Origin: VRUE01 sp963725085
GTDB lineage: Bacteria; Actinomycetota; Thermoleophilia; Solirubrobacterales; 70-9
Length of the DNA stretch: 64,000 bases
Direction of reading: 5' to 3'
Assembly: GCA_963725085.1 (NCBI GenBank)
Contig: CAVRXM010000005.1
Location: 310,001-374,000 of the forward strand
This document shows positions 1 to 12,379 of the stretch, piece by piece. Every line of letters starts with the position of its first letter. Position 1 is the first letter of the stretch. A program made the translations under genes and the position numbers. Below the pieces are notes generated by a model that was given only the letters and a program-made list of their open reading frames with translations, did not search any database and had not been told where the DNA came from.

Positions 1-518
<518 letters not shown>

Positions 519-712
519 TAGGGAGATTTCTCTAGAACGTCGACCGGGCTCCCCGATGACACATGTCATCGGGAACGCTGCTCAGTTTTGAGAGACCGCC
601 GGCGAAAGCACTTCGCCGCGTGCGCCTCGGTGGAGCTTGAAAACCGTACAAGGCCAATATTGATGTAAGGGTAATTTCCGACCCGTGTGCTTCGGCGCAT
701 GGGTCACTCACC
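519..712 (+). other. 16S-23S internal transcribed spacer without tRNA
   Basis: About 190 bases with no tRNA-like cloverleaf and no reading frame. It contains a near-perfect inverted repeat at 552-573 (arms CCCGATGACA / TGTCATCGGG, two bases between) that could form part of an rRNA processing stem, and a segment near 580-600 (TGCTCAGTTTTGAGAGACC) resembling the antitermination/processing leader often repeated in actinobacterial rrn operons. No promoter was recognised. Confidence 0.8.
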
Positions 713-3707
<2,995 letters not shown>

Positions 3708-3774
3708 GGATATTTTTTACCCTCTTTGGCCTTGTGCGGTTCTCAAGCTCCACCGGGGGCGGTTTCGCAAAATT

Positions 3775-3892
3775 TCCGGTGGCGCATAGCGAGGGGGAAA
3801 CACCTCTTCCCATTCCGAACAGAGCAGTTAAGCCCCTCAGCGCCGATGGTACTTGGAGGGCAACCTCCTGGGAGAGTAGGTCGCCGCCGGTT
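3775..3892 (+). rRNA. rrf: 5S ribosomal RNA
   Basis: The terminal stem TCCGGTGGCG / CGCCGCCGG closes a roughly 117-nt molecule with the 5S hallmarks CCCATTCCGAAC, AGTTAAGCCC, CGCCGATGGTACT and GGGAGAGTAGG. It lies about 67 bases after the 23S 3' end, completing a 16S-23S-5S operon. Confidence 0.95.
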
Positions 3893-3906
3893 CTTCTGAT
3901 CGACCT

Positions 3907-3926
3907 GGGCCGCCGAGAGGCGGCCC
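3907..3926 (+). terminator. Hairpin after 5S, probable rrn terminator
   Basis: Perfect 8-bp stem GGGCCGCC / GGCGGCCC with a GAGA tetraloop, 14 bases after 5S. Only TTCGTCGTCG follows, so it lacks a classical U-tract. Its position suggests it ends the rRNA transcript, and it also separates it from the convergent minus-strand genes. Confidence 0.6.
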
Positions 3927-3946
3927 TTCGTCGTCGATCGGCCAGT

Positions 3947-4145
3947 TCAGGAGTGGGCGGCGAAGCGATCGATCGCCGCGTTCCAGGTGCCGGTGCTGCG
4001 AACCCCCCCGCGGGCCCGGCTCTCGCATGAGCGGGGGGCGGGCCCCGACCGGCTCGAGTCCGTACTCGCCGAGGGTCGCGAAATCGATGATCAGGTCGGC
4101 CGCATCGGCCATCCGGTCTGTGATTGTCGTCTTTGTCTCGAACAT
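3947..4145 (-). CDS. Possible small protein, frame broken near a G/C run
   Basis: Not recognised. A minus-strand ATG opens a frame starting MFETKTTITDRMADAADLII with a natural-looking first 35 residues. At the seven-G/C run near 3995-4001 the likely frame moves by one extra base into a segment ending WNAAIDRFAAHS and a TGA. The joined product would be about 65 aa, with no signal peptide or known motif. The start lies 12 bases after the probable hydrolase stop, but no clear Shine-Dalgarno is visible. It could instead be noise between the hydrolase and the rrn operon. Confidence 0.35.
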
Positions 4146-4156
4146 GAGTTCGCAAT

Positions 4157-5169
4157 CTAGGGGTGGGTCCGGACGCCCTTCCGATTCTGCACACGTTGTT
4201 GCACGGCGTGCCTGTCGGGCACTCTTCCGACCCGCGTTCGGAGGGCCGGCAAAGCCGAGGACGAGCTCCGAGGTGAGGTTGGGTTCCTCGACGTTGGGCG
4301 AGTGCCCGACGCCTTCGATCACGTTCGTGAAGGCCAGCGGCACCGCCTTCTGGTAGGCGGCCGCCGCCGCATTCGGGTCCTCGATGATCTGGTCTTCCGC
4401 GCCCATGATCACCAGCAGCGGCTTCTTCGTCGCCGCGATCCGATCCGCGAGGGACTCTTCGGAGGCGTAGTCGTCGAGGGCTTCGTGCGACTGCTTGTAG
4501 GACGTGTAGGTCATCCGCCGCACGTCCTCGACGAATTCGTCGGGGACGTCGAAGCCCGGCGCGAACGCAACCTCGAGGCCCTTGCGGATCGAGAAGTCCG
4601 GCTTGACGCGCCACAGCGCCTGGCCGATGATCGGAACGAAGGGGAGGTTCGCGAGCGTCCCGAGGCCGCCCCCTTCTTCGGGCGAGGCCCGGCTGTCGAT
4701 GATGACCAGCCGGGCGACCAGGTCGGGCGACTGTTCGGCGAGCGCCACCGCGACCCCGCCGCCGAGCGAGTGGCCGACGACCGTCGCGTGGCTGACTCCC
4801 AGCCGCGCCAGGGCCTGGGCGACGAGGTTCGCCTGGTCGGGAATCGAGTAGCCCGAGCCGGGCTTTTCGGAACCGCCATGGCCGAGCAGGTCGACCGCGA
4901 TCACGCGATGGGCCTTGTCGAGCAGGGGCATCATGCCGTCCCACCAGTTGATCGCGCAGGAGAAGCAGTGGATGAGGACGATCGGCGAGCCGTCGCGGGG
5001 GCCGTGGTCCACCACCTGTATGTCGCCGCCGGTCGAGGCTGAGAATCCTGCCTCCCGGTTCGGTGACCTCGGCGGGCTTCGTTTCGTTCGAGGTGGCGAT
5101 CGCGTTGAGGACGAGCACCACCAGAAGGGCGGCGACAACCCCGATCGCGATCTTCCAGCCCCTGCGCAT
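4157..5169 (-). CDS. Membrane-anchored alpha/beta hydrolase (frameshifted)
   Basis: Begins MRRGWKIAIGVVAALLVVLV, a one-pass N-terminal membrane anchor or uncleaved signal. After about 45 residues the frame moves by one base near 5040 into an alpha/beta hydrolase domain. Visible motifs are HG-type oxyanion context (VLIHCFS), LLGHGGS, the nucleophile elbow GHSLGGG, an acid in GAEDQI and the catalytic histidine in EGVGHSPNVEEP. The triad Ser-Asp-His is therefore complete. The 3' end is uncertain: the domain frame runs on without a stop, but one further extra base would give a TAG at 4157. Substrate unknown; family members include esterases, haloperoxidase-like and C-C hydrolases. It is convergent with the rrn operon. 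Confidence 0.8.
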
Positions 5170-5265
5170 GGACGGCCGTTACCCTAGCCGCATATGAGCG
5201 CGGAGCGAGCAAGCGTCCATCTCTGTTTCTTCGCGCCGCGAGCGAAGCGCGAGGATAGGTAAGAC

Positions 5266-6564
5266 ATGGAGAAGTTCGTGATCCAAGGAGGCACGCCGCT
5301 CTGCGGCGAGGTCATCGCGGCGGGCAACAAGAACGCGGCCCTGCCGATCCTCGCCGCCTGCCTGCTGACGGAGGAGGAGATCCTCCTCCACAGGGTGCCG
5401 CGGATCCGCGACACCGAGGCCCAGATCGCGCTCCTCGAGCGGCTCGGCGTCGAGGCGGTGTGGGTCGCCGACAACAGCCTGCGCCTCTGCGCGCGGACGG
5501 TCTCCGAGGTCGAGGTCGACCGCGACCTCTCGAACAGCATCCGGGCCTCGTTCCTCGTCGCCGGCCCGCTGCTGGCGCGGTTCGGCGAGGCGAGGATGCC
5601 GCCCCCGGGCGGCGACTTCATCGGCCGCCGCAGGCTCGACGCCCACCTCGACGCCTTCCTCGACCTCGGCGCCCGGGTCGAGGGCGACCGCTGGATCGAG
5701 CTGACCTCTCCGAACGGGGGGCTGAGGGCCTGCTCGATCTTCATGGACGAGCCGTCGGTGATGGGAACCGAGAACGCGCTGATGGCGGCGGCGCTGACGC
5801 CCGGGCCGACGACGATCTCCAACGCGGCGTCCGAGCCACACGTCCAGGACCTCGCACGGCTCCTGACCAAGATGGGGGCCAACGTCGACGGGATCGGGTC
5901 GAATGTGATGACCGTCCACGGCCGGGACCGGCTCGGAGGCGCCGAGCACACGATCTCACCCGACCACATCGAGGTCGGCAGCTTCATGGCCCTCGCCGCC
6001 GCCACCGGCGGCGAACTGAGGGTGCGCGGCGCCGAGCCGCGCGACCTGATCATGGTCCGCCGCCAGTTCCGGCGCCTCGGGCTCGAATCGAAGCTCGACG
6101 GCGACGACGTCGTCGTGCCGGCCGAGCAGCGCCTGCGGATCAAGGCCGACCTCGGCGACGCGATCCCGAAGGTCGAGGACGGCCCCTGGCCGGCGTTCCC
6201 GGCGGACCTGACCTCGATCGCCCTCGCCCTCGCCACCCAGGCCGACGGCGAGATCCTGATCTTCGAGAAGATGTTCGAGAACCGGCTCTTCTTCGTCGAC
6301 AAGCTCGTCGCGATGGGCGCTCGGATCACGCTCTGCGATCCCCACAGGGCGATCGTCAGCGGTCCGAGCCGTCTTCACGGCGAACGCGTGGAGAGCCCGG
6401 ACATCCGCGCCGGGATGGCGATGCTCATCGCCGCCCTCGCCGCGGACGGAGTCTCCGAGATCGGCAACATCCGCCAGATCGACCGCGGCTATGAGCGGAT
6501 CGACGACCGCCTGCGGGCGCTCGGCGCCCAGATCGAGCGCGTCTCGGCCGAGGTCGCCGCGTAG
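5266..6564 (+). CDS. murA: UDP-N-acetylglucosamine 1-carboxyvinyltransferase
   Basis: First committed step of peptidoglycan synthesis: transfers enolpyruvate from PEP to UDP-GlcNAc in the cytoplasm. 432 aa, normal length, with the EPSP-synthase-type inside-out barrel motif NKNAALPILAA at 21-31. The catalytic loop reads PPPGGDFIGRR, so the residue usually Cys115 is Asp117, the natural variant known from Mycobacterium tuberculosis and chlamydiae that makes MurA insensitive to fosfomycin. The frame is intact. Start ATG is preceded by GAGGATAGGTAA, a modest ribosome site. It is the first gene on this strand, upstream of the his cluster. Confidence 0.97.
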   Translation: MEKFVIQGGTPLCGEVIAAGNKNAALPILAACLLTEEEILLHRVPRIRDTEAQIALLERLGVEAVWVADNSLRLCARTVSEVEVDRDLSNSIRASFLVAGPLLARFGEARMPPPGGDFIGRRRLDAHLDAFLDLGARVEGDRWIELTSPNGGLRACSIFMDEPSVMGTENALMAAALTPGPTTISNAASEPHVQDLARLLTKMGANVDGIGSNVMTVHGRDRLGGAEHTISPDHIEVGSFMALAAATGGELRVRGAEPRDLIMVRRQFRRLGLESKLDGDDVVVPAEQRLRIKADLGDAIPKVEDGPWPAFPADLTSIALALATQADGEILIFEKMFENRLFFVDKLVAMGARITLCDPHRAIVSGPSRLHGERVESPDIRAGMAMLIAALAADGVSEIGNIRQIDRGYERIDDRLRALGAQIERVSAEVAA

Positions 6565-6603
6565 CGGCCCCCTGACGCTGGAGCAGAGGAGGCGACGGAG
6601 TCA

Positions 6604-7597
6604 ATGATCCATCGGATTCCACCTGGCACCAGGGACATCCTGCCCGACGAGATGCGCGAGCTCCGCCGGCTCCACCTGGCGATGATCGAGGTCTTCGAGA
6701 GCCGCGGCTACGGCGAGGTCGCCACCCCCGCGATCGAGTACGACGACGTCCTCGCCCGCGGCGACGGGCGGACCGCGAGCTCCTCCTACAGGTTCTTCGA
6801 CGAGCGCGGCGACCTGCTGGCGCTGCGCTCCGACATGACGGTCCCGATCGCGCGGCTCGTCGCCAGCCGCTTCGCGAACGCCGAGATGCCCCTGCGGCTC
6901 TGCTACCTCGCCAACGCATTCCGCGCCGTCCGCCCCCAGCGCGGCCAGATGCGCGAGTTCGCCCAGGCCGGGATCGAGCTGATCGGCGCCTCGGCGCCGG
7001 ACGGCACCGTCGAGATCATCGAGGTGCTCGAGGCCGCCCTCGACGCGGCCGGCCTCAACCGCGCCGTGATCGGGCTCGGCGACGCCGACCTCTACCGCCA
7101 GCTGCTGGAAGAGCTCGGGATCGAGGGCGAGGCGCGCGACGCCGTCCTCGCCCGTCTCGCGACCCACGACCTCGTCGGCCTCGAGGACGAGCTCTCCGAG
7201 ATCGAGAGGATCGGCGACGAGCAGGTCGCGACCTGCGTCGCCCTCTCCCAGCTCCGCGGCGGCAGCGAGGTCCTCGAGCGCGCCAGCGAGATCGGCGGCG
7301 AGGCCGTGCAGCGCGCGACCGCGCGGCTCGGTGAGACCTACGAGGCGCTCGACGCCCGCGGGGTCGCGGACCGGGTTCAGATCGACCTCGGCCTGCTGCG
7401 CGACCTCGGCTACTACAGCGGCGCGATCCTCGAGGTCTACGACCCCGCCCTCGGGCCACATCCTCGGCGGTGGCGGCCGCTACGACGGGCTCCTGAGGCG
7501 CTTCGGCGTCGACCTCCCGGCGGCCGGCTTCGCCCTCTACGTCGAGCGCGTCCACGTCGCCCAGATCGAGGAGGAAGAGAGGGGGAGAGGGTCATGA
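6604..7597 (+). CDS. hisZ: ATP phosphoribosyltransferase regulatory subunit (frameshifted)
   Basis: HisS-like paralogue that pairs with the short HisG and passes on histidine feedback. It opens IPPGTRDILPDEMRELRRL (class II synthetase core), contains motif-2-like LRSDMTVPIARL and FRAVRPQRGQMREFAQ, and the late HILGGGGRYDGLLRRFG motif. It lacks the C-terminal anticodon domain of true histidyl-tRNA synthetase and is followed directly by a short hisG, so HisZ is preferred over HisS. Near 7450 one extra base splits the frame between VYDPALG and GHILGGGG. Its TGA overlaps the hisG ATG. Confidence 0.9.
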
Positions 7598-8276
7598 GCG
7601 CGGGATTCGCCGGGAGCTGTCCGCGCGAAGGCGGAGGGGCCGCTGAAGCTTGCGGTGCCGCGCGGCGCCCTGTTCGAGGAGACCCTCGACGTCCTCGACG
7701 CCGCCGGGATCGAGACCGCGCGCCGTGCGCGGGGAGTCGCGGGCGCTGATCTTCGAGGAGACCGAGATCGTCCTCGTCACGATGCGGCCCTCCGACGTCC
7801 CGACCTACGTCGAGGCGGGGGCAGCCGACATCGGGATCACCGGCAAGGACGTCCTCCTCGAGCAGGCCGACCGGATGGTCTACGAGCTCCTCGACCTCGG
7901 CTACGGCCGCTGCCGGATGGTCCTCGCCGGGCGCGAGGGCGACGAGCGGATGGGCGAGTCGGCGCGCCGGCTCGGGATGATGCGGATCGCGACCAAGTAC
8001 CCGCGGATCGCCGAGCGCCACTTCGAGTCGACCGGCCGCCAGGTCGAGGTGATCGAGGTCAAGGGCTCGGTCGAGCTCGCGCCGCTGATCGGCCTCGCCG
8101 ACGGCATCGTCGACCTCGTCGCGACCGGCCGCACGCTGGTCGAGAACCGGCTCGAGGTGCGCGAGGAGATCGTCGAGTGCAGCGCCCGGTTCGTCGCCAA
8201 CCGAGTCGCCCACAAGCTGCGCGGCGAGGAGGTCGACGGGCTCGCGGCGCGCCTGCGCGAGGCGAGCGAGCGATGA
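7594..8276 (+). CDS. hisG: ATP phosphoribosyltransferase, short form (two frameshifts)
   Basis: First enzyme of histidine synthesis (ATP + PRPP). Recognised from LKLAVPRGALFEETLDVL, RALIFEETEIVLVTMRP, ADIGITGKDVLLE and the PRPP-binding VDLVATGRTLVENRL. About 226 aa, the short type that lacks the C-terminal ACT-like domain and needs HisZ. The start ATG overlaps the hisZ stop (ATGA). The frame must move by one base between 7610 and 7640 and again near 7722 (GCGCGCCGTGCG), each explained by an extra base. It ends in an ATGA overlap with hisD. Confidence 0.9.
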
Positions 8277-9552
8277 GGGCGAGGCGCTTCGAGTGGGAGG
8301 AGGCGGGCCCGACCGCGAGGGAGATCAGGCTCTGGCACCTCGAGGAAGGGGAGGCCGTCCCCGACATCGATGTCGAGGCGATCAGGCAGGAGGTGCGCGA
8401 GGGCGGCGACGAGGCGGTCCTGAGCCTGAACGAGCGCTTCGGCGCCGGCGACGGGCAGAGCTCGCTTCTCGTCGACCCCGGGGAGGCCGACGCCGCCCTC
8501 GCCGAGCTCGATCAGGCGCTGCGCGAATCGCTCGAGGTGGCGGCCGCGAAACATCCGAGCCGTCGCCGAGGCCCAGCTCGAGCCCGACGCCCGCGAGGTG
8601 AGGCTTCCCCAGGGCCAGTCGGTGACGGTCAGAGTCGATCCCGGTTGCGGCGGCGGGCATCTACGCCCCCGGCGGGAGGGCCTTCTATCCCTCGAGCGTC
8701 CTGATGTGCGCGATCCCGGCCCGCGTCGCGGGGGTGGGGAGAGTGGCCCTCGCCTCGCCGCCCGGGCCGGACGGCAGGTTGCACCCGATCGTCCTCGCCG
8801 CCGCCGCCCTCAGCGAGGTCGACGAGATCTTCGCGATGGGCGGCGCCCAGGCGATCTTCGCCCTCACTTACGGGACCGAGAGCGTCCGCCACGTCGACGT
8901 CATCGCCGGCCCCGGCAACGCCTGGGTCCAGGACGCGAAGCGGGAGGTTCAGGGCCTTGTCGGCATCGACTCCTACGCCGGCCCCTCGGAGCTGATGGTG
9001 ATCGCCGGCCATGACGCCGAGCCGGGCTGGATCGCGCTCGACCTCTGCGCCCAGGCCGAGCACGGTGACGAGAGCCCGCTGCTCGTCGCCGCCGTCGAGG
9101 AGCACGTCCTCGATCAGATCGAGTCCGCGGTCGCGGCGGCGGCGCAGTCGCGGCCGAGCGTCACCGACGCGCCACTCGCCCTGGTCCAGGTACCGGACGC
9201 CGAGGCGGCGATCGACCTCGCCAATGCCTACGCCCCCGAGCATCTCGAGCTGATCGAGGAGGACGCGGCGCTGCTCGCCGACAGGGTCACCACCGCCGGC
9301 TGCGTCTTCGTCGGCCGGATGGGGGCGACCGCGTTCGGCGACTACGTCGCCGGCTCCAACCACGTCCTGCCGACCAGCGGCGCCGGCCGCTTCTCCGGCC
9401 CGCTCGGCCCGGGTACCTTCCGCCGCACGATCGCCACGGTCGAGATTCCCGCCGAGGCGGCGACCAAGCTCGCCCCGCACGTCGAGGCGATCGCCGATGC
9501 CGAGGGATTCCCCGTCCACGGCGAGTCGGCGATGATTAGGAGTGAGCAATGA
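8273..9552 (+). CDS. hisD: Histidinol dehydrogenase (two frameshifts)
   Basis: Zinc- and NAD-dependent four-electron oxidation of histidinol to histidine, the last pathway step. Family blocks seen: GIYAPGGRAFYPSSVLM, FAMGGAQAIFALTYGT, VDVIAGPGNAWVQDAKR, GIDSYAGPSELMVIA, the catalytic/zinc region LCAQAEHGDESP, ANAYAPEHLEL, and SNHVLPTSGAGRFSGPLG. Expected length about 426 aa. Frame changes near 8549 (extra A in GCGAAACATC) and near 8642 (extra C in GATCCCGG) interrupt the N-terminal third; the remaining 283 residues are open. Start ATG overlaps hisG. Confidence 0.95.
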
Positions 9553-10139
9553 GCCGCGCAGCGGAGAAGAAGCGCAGCACTGCGGAGACCCAGATCGGGC
9601 TCTCGCTCGACCTCGACGGCGGTGAGTCGCGCGCGGCCACCGGCGTCGGGTTCCTCGACCACATGCTCGACCTGCTCGCCCGGCACGGCCGACTCGGCCT
9701 CCGGGTCGAGGCGAGCGGCGACCTCGAGACCGGCGCCCACCACACCGTCGAGGACGTCGGCATCGTCCTCGGCCAGGCGCTCGACGAGGCGCTCGGGGAC
9801 CGGGCGGGAATCCGCCGCTACGGATCGGCACTGGTGCCGATGGACGAGTCGCTGGCCGAGTGCGCGATCGACATCTCCGGCCGGCCGCTCTGCGTCTTCG
9901 ACGCCGACCTTCCGGCGACCTCGATCGCCGGCTTCGACACCGAGCTGACCGAGGAGTTCTTCCGCGCCGTCGCCAATGCCTCGAAGATGACGCTTCACCT
10001 CTCGGTCCGCTACGGGACCAACGCCCACCACATGATCGAGGCCTGCTTCAAGGCCTTCGCCCGCGCGCTCCGGGTCGCCGTCTCGATCGATCCCGACGAG
10101 CCCGGAGTGCCGTCGACGAAGGGGACGCTCAGTGAGTGA
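9549..10139 (+). CDS. hisB: Imidazoleglycerol-phosphate dehydratase
   Basis: Dehydrates IGP to imidazole acetol phosphate. 196 aa, the monofunctional form without a histidinol-phosphatase domain. The metal-binding repeats are intact: GFLDHMLDLLARHG, GAHHTVEDVGIVLGQAL, MDESLAECAIDISGRP and GTNAHHMIEACFKAFARAL. The frame is unbroken. Start overlaps the hisD stop, and the end overlaps hisH by eight bases. Confidence 0.97.
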   Translation: MSRAAEKKRSTAETQIGLSLDLDGGESRAATGVGFLDHMLDLLARHGRLGLRVEASGDLETGAHHTVEDVGIVLGQALDEALGDRAGIRRYGSALVPMDESLAECAIDISGRPLCVFDADLPATSIAGFDTELTEEFFRAVANASKMTLHLSVRYGTNAHHMIEACFKAFARALRVAVSIDPDEPGVPSTKGTLSE

Positions 10140-10770
10140 GCCCGTCCAAATCTGCATCCTCGATTACGGGATGGGGAACCTGCGCTCGGTCGAGAAGGCG
10201 CTCGAGCACGTCGGCGCCGAGGCGAAGATCGCCAACGACGCGGCGACGGTGCGCGCCGCCGCCGGCCTCATCCTTCCGGGCGTCGGCGCCTTCCCGCGGG
10301 CGATGGAGCGAATCCGCGAGCTCGGGATCGACGAGCTGGTCGGCGAGCGACGCGAGGCCGGCGTGCCGATCCTCGGGATCTGCCTCGGCCTGCAGCTGCT
10401 CTTCGACTCGACCACCGAGCTCGGCGGCGCAACCGGGCTCGGCCTGCTGCCGGGGGCGGTCGCCGGCCTCGACGCCGACGACCTCAAGGTCCCCCACATC
10501 GGGTGGTCGCCGGTCACCTGGGCGCGCGAGTCGCGCCTGACGGAGGGGATCGAGACCGGCACCCCGTTCTACTTCGTCCACTCGTTCAGCCCGCGGCCGG
10601 ACGAATCCGATCTGCTCGGGACCGCGGAGTACGGCTCACGCTTCGCCTGCGCCGCCGAGCGCGACAACATCTTCGGCGTCCAGTTCCACCCGGAGAAGTC
10701 GAGCAGCGCCGGCCTGCGCCTGCTGGCCAACTTCGCCGGCGTCTGCGCTCGGGCGCCCGCCGCGGCGTGA
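10132..10770 (+). CDS. hisH: Imidazole glycerol phosphate synthase, glutaminase subunit
   Basis: Class I glutamine amidotransferase that feeds ammonia to HisF. 212 aa, intact. The triad is visible: nucleophile Cys in GICLGLQLLF, and the His/Glu pair in VQFHPEKSS. Oxyanion strand PGVGAF is also present. GTG start inside the last codons of hisB; the stop TGA overlaps the GTG of hisA. Works as a 1:1 complex with the hisF product two genes downstream. Confidence 0.97.
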   Translation: MSEPVQICILDYGMGNLRSVEKALEHVGAEAKIANDAATVRAAAGLILPGVGAFPRAMERIRELGIDELVGERREAGVPILGICLGLQLLFDSTTELGGATGLGLLPGAVAGLDADDLKVPHIGWSPVTWARESRLTEGIETGTPFYFVHSFSPRPDESDLLGTAEYGSRFACAAERDNIFGVQFHPEKSSSAGLRLLANFAGVCARAPAAA

Positions 10771-11509
10771 TCCTCTACCCGGCGATCGACATCCGCGGCG
10801 GGGGCGCGGTGCGGCTGCTGCAGGGTGACTACGAGCGCGAGACCGCCTATGACGCCGACCCGGTCGACGCGGCGAGGAGGTGGGCGGATGAAGGGGCCGA
10901 GTTCCTCCACGTCGTCGACCTCGACGGGGCGCGCTCGGGCTCTCCCGAGAACCTCGATGCGGTGCGGCGGATCGCCGCCGCGGTTCCGTGCCCGGTTCAG
11001 GTCGGGGGCGGCCTGCGCGACGCCGACTCGGTCGCGGCGGTTCTGAGAGCGGGCGTCGAGCGGGCGGTGATCGGCACGGCCGCGCTCACGCGATCCCGAG
11101 TTTCTCGATGCGATGCTCCGCAGCCACGGTGAGCGGATCGTCGTCTCCGTCGACGCCCGCGGCGGCAGGGTCGCGCTCGCGGGATGGACCGAGGAGAGCG
11201 ACACCGACGTCGCCGACGCGGTGTCGATCCCTCACCGAGCGGGGCGTTGCCCGGTTCCTCTGCACGACGATCGAGGTCGACGGGACGATGGAGGGGCCGG
11301 CGATCGAGGAGCTGAAGCGCGTCGCCGCGGCCACCGGCGCCGATGTGATCGCCTCGGGCGGGGTCGGGACCCTCACCGACATCGAGGCCCTCGCCGCGGC
11401 CGCCCCGGCCAACGTCGCCGGCGTGATCGTCGGCCGCGCCCTCTACGAGGGGCGGTTCACGGTCGCCGAGGCGAACGCCGCTCTGGGCCGCGGCAGGGCC
11501 AGCATCTAG
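10767..11509 (+). CDS. hisA: ProFAR isomerase (two frameshifts)
   Basis: Phosphoribosylformimino-5-aminoimidazole carboxamide ribotide isomerase, a half-barrel-duplicated TIM barrel. It opens ILYPAIDIRGGGAVRLLQGD with the catalytic Asp in AIDIR, shows VQVGGGLRD for phosphate binding, and ends with IASGGVGTLTDIEAL. The second catalytic acid is expected in the VDARGG segment. Extra bases near 11095 and 11227 break the frame, and the three pieces join into about 246 aa. The GTG start overlaps the hisH TGA. In some actinobacteria this enzyme (PriA) also serves tryptophan synthesis; that cannot be decided here. Confidence 0.92.
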
Positions 11510-11518
11510 GCTCTAGCG

Positions 11519-12376
11519 ATGGTCCTCAAACGGGTGATCCCCTGCCTCGATGTCGACGCGGGGCGCGTGGTGAAGGGCACCAACTTCGTCGGCCTGCGCG
11601 ACGCCGGCGACCCGGTCGAGCTCGCCGAACGCTATGACGCCGAGGGCGCCGACGAGCTCGTCTTCCTCGACATCACCGCCTCGCACGAGCAGCGCGAGAC
11701 GATCGTCGAGCTCGCCCGCCGCACCGCCGACAACGTCTTCATCCCGTTCACGATCGGCGGCGGGATCCGCTCGGTCCAGGACGCCCAGGCGGTGCTCGAC
11801 GCCGGCGCCGACAAGATCTCGGTCAACTCGGCCGCGCTCGCCCGGCCCGAGCTGCTGACCGAGCTCGCCGACCACTTCGGCGCCCAGTGCGTCGTCGTCG
11901 CCATAGACGCGAAAAGAGCCGGTGCGCAATCGAGAGCCGCCACCCCGACCACTTCCGACCGCGGGAGCGACCGAGCGTCGCAGTCTGGTTCCCGCGAGGG
12001 AGCGGGAGCCGAGGAAGTGGTCGGAATTTATGACGTATACGTGCACGGGGGGAGGACGAGGGTCGAGGGACGGGACGCAGTGTCGTGGGCGGTCGAGGCG
12101 GTCGAGCGCGGGGCCGGCGAGGTGCTGCTGACGAGCATGGACCGTGACGGGACCACCGACGGCTACGACCTCGAGCTGACCCGGGCGGTTAGCGAAGCGG
12201 TGCCGGTGCCGGTGATCGCCTCAGGCGGCGCCGGGTCGCTGGAGCACCTCAGCGCCGCGATCGCCGACGGAGCCGCCGACGCGGTCCTCTGCGCCTCGAT
12301 CTTCCACTACGGGGACTTCCGGGTGCGCGACGCGAAGCGGCATCTGGCCGACGCCGGCATCCCGGTGCGCACCTGA
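11519..12376 (+). CDS. hisF: Imidazole glycerol phosphate synthase, cyclase subunit, with internal insertion
   Basis: TIM-barrel cyclase using ammonia from HisH to make IGP and AICAR. 285 aa against the usual 250-258. Catalytic Asp11 (PCLDVD) and Asp130 (VAIDAKR) match the numbering known from Thermotoga; phosphate loops TIGGGIRS and ASGGAGS are present. The surplus lies at residues 134-171, just after IDAKR: a Ser/Arg/Ala-rich stretch with no family counterpart that is encoded by a strongly palindromic DNA segment. The reading frame stays open across it, and the barrel strands resume at VYVHGGRT. The ATG is about 10 bases after hisA. Confidence 0.95.
   Translation: MVLKRVIPCLDVDAGRVVKGTNFVGLRDAGDPVELAERYDAEGADELVFLDITASHEQRETIVELARRTADNVFIPFTIGGGIRSVQDAQAVLDAGADKISVNSAALARPELLTELADHFGAQCVVVAIDAKRAGAQSRAATPTTSDRGSDRASQSGSREGAGAEEVVGIYDVYVHGGRTRVEGRDAVSWAVEAVERGAGEVLLTSMDRDGTTDGYDLELTRAVSEAVPVPVIASGGAGSLEHLSAAIADGAADAVLCASIFHYGDFRVRDAKRHLADAGIPVRT
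11945..12024. repeat. Palindromic element inserted in frame in hisF
   Basis: An 80-bp segment bounded by perfect 12-bp inverted repeats, CCGACCACTTCC and GGAAGTGGTCGG. Inside are a second inverted pair (CGCGGGA at 11960-11966, TCCCGCG at 11990-11996) and a small hairpin GCGAC / GTCGC (11967-11971, 11977-11981). It adds roughly 30 residues to HisF without a stop. The arrangement resembles palindromic elements known to sit in frame inside bacterial genes, such as those of Rickettsia. No second copy was noticed by eye in this window. Confidence 0.6.
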
Positions 12377-12379
12377 GCG

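Noticed and set aside
519..712. tRNA genes in the rRNA spacer
   Set aside because: No acceptor stem, T-loop GTTCRA or anticodon arm could be built by eye.
5184..6329. Long antisense frames opposite murA and the his genes
   Set aside because: Same high-GC artefact; products lack any coherent motif.
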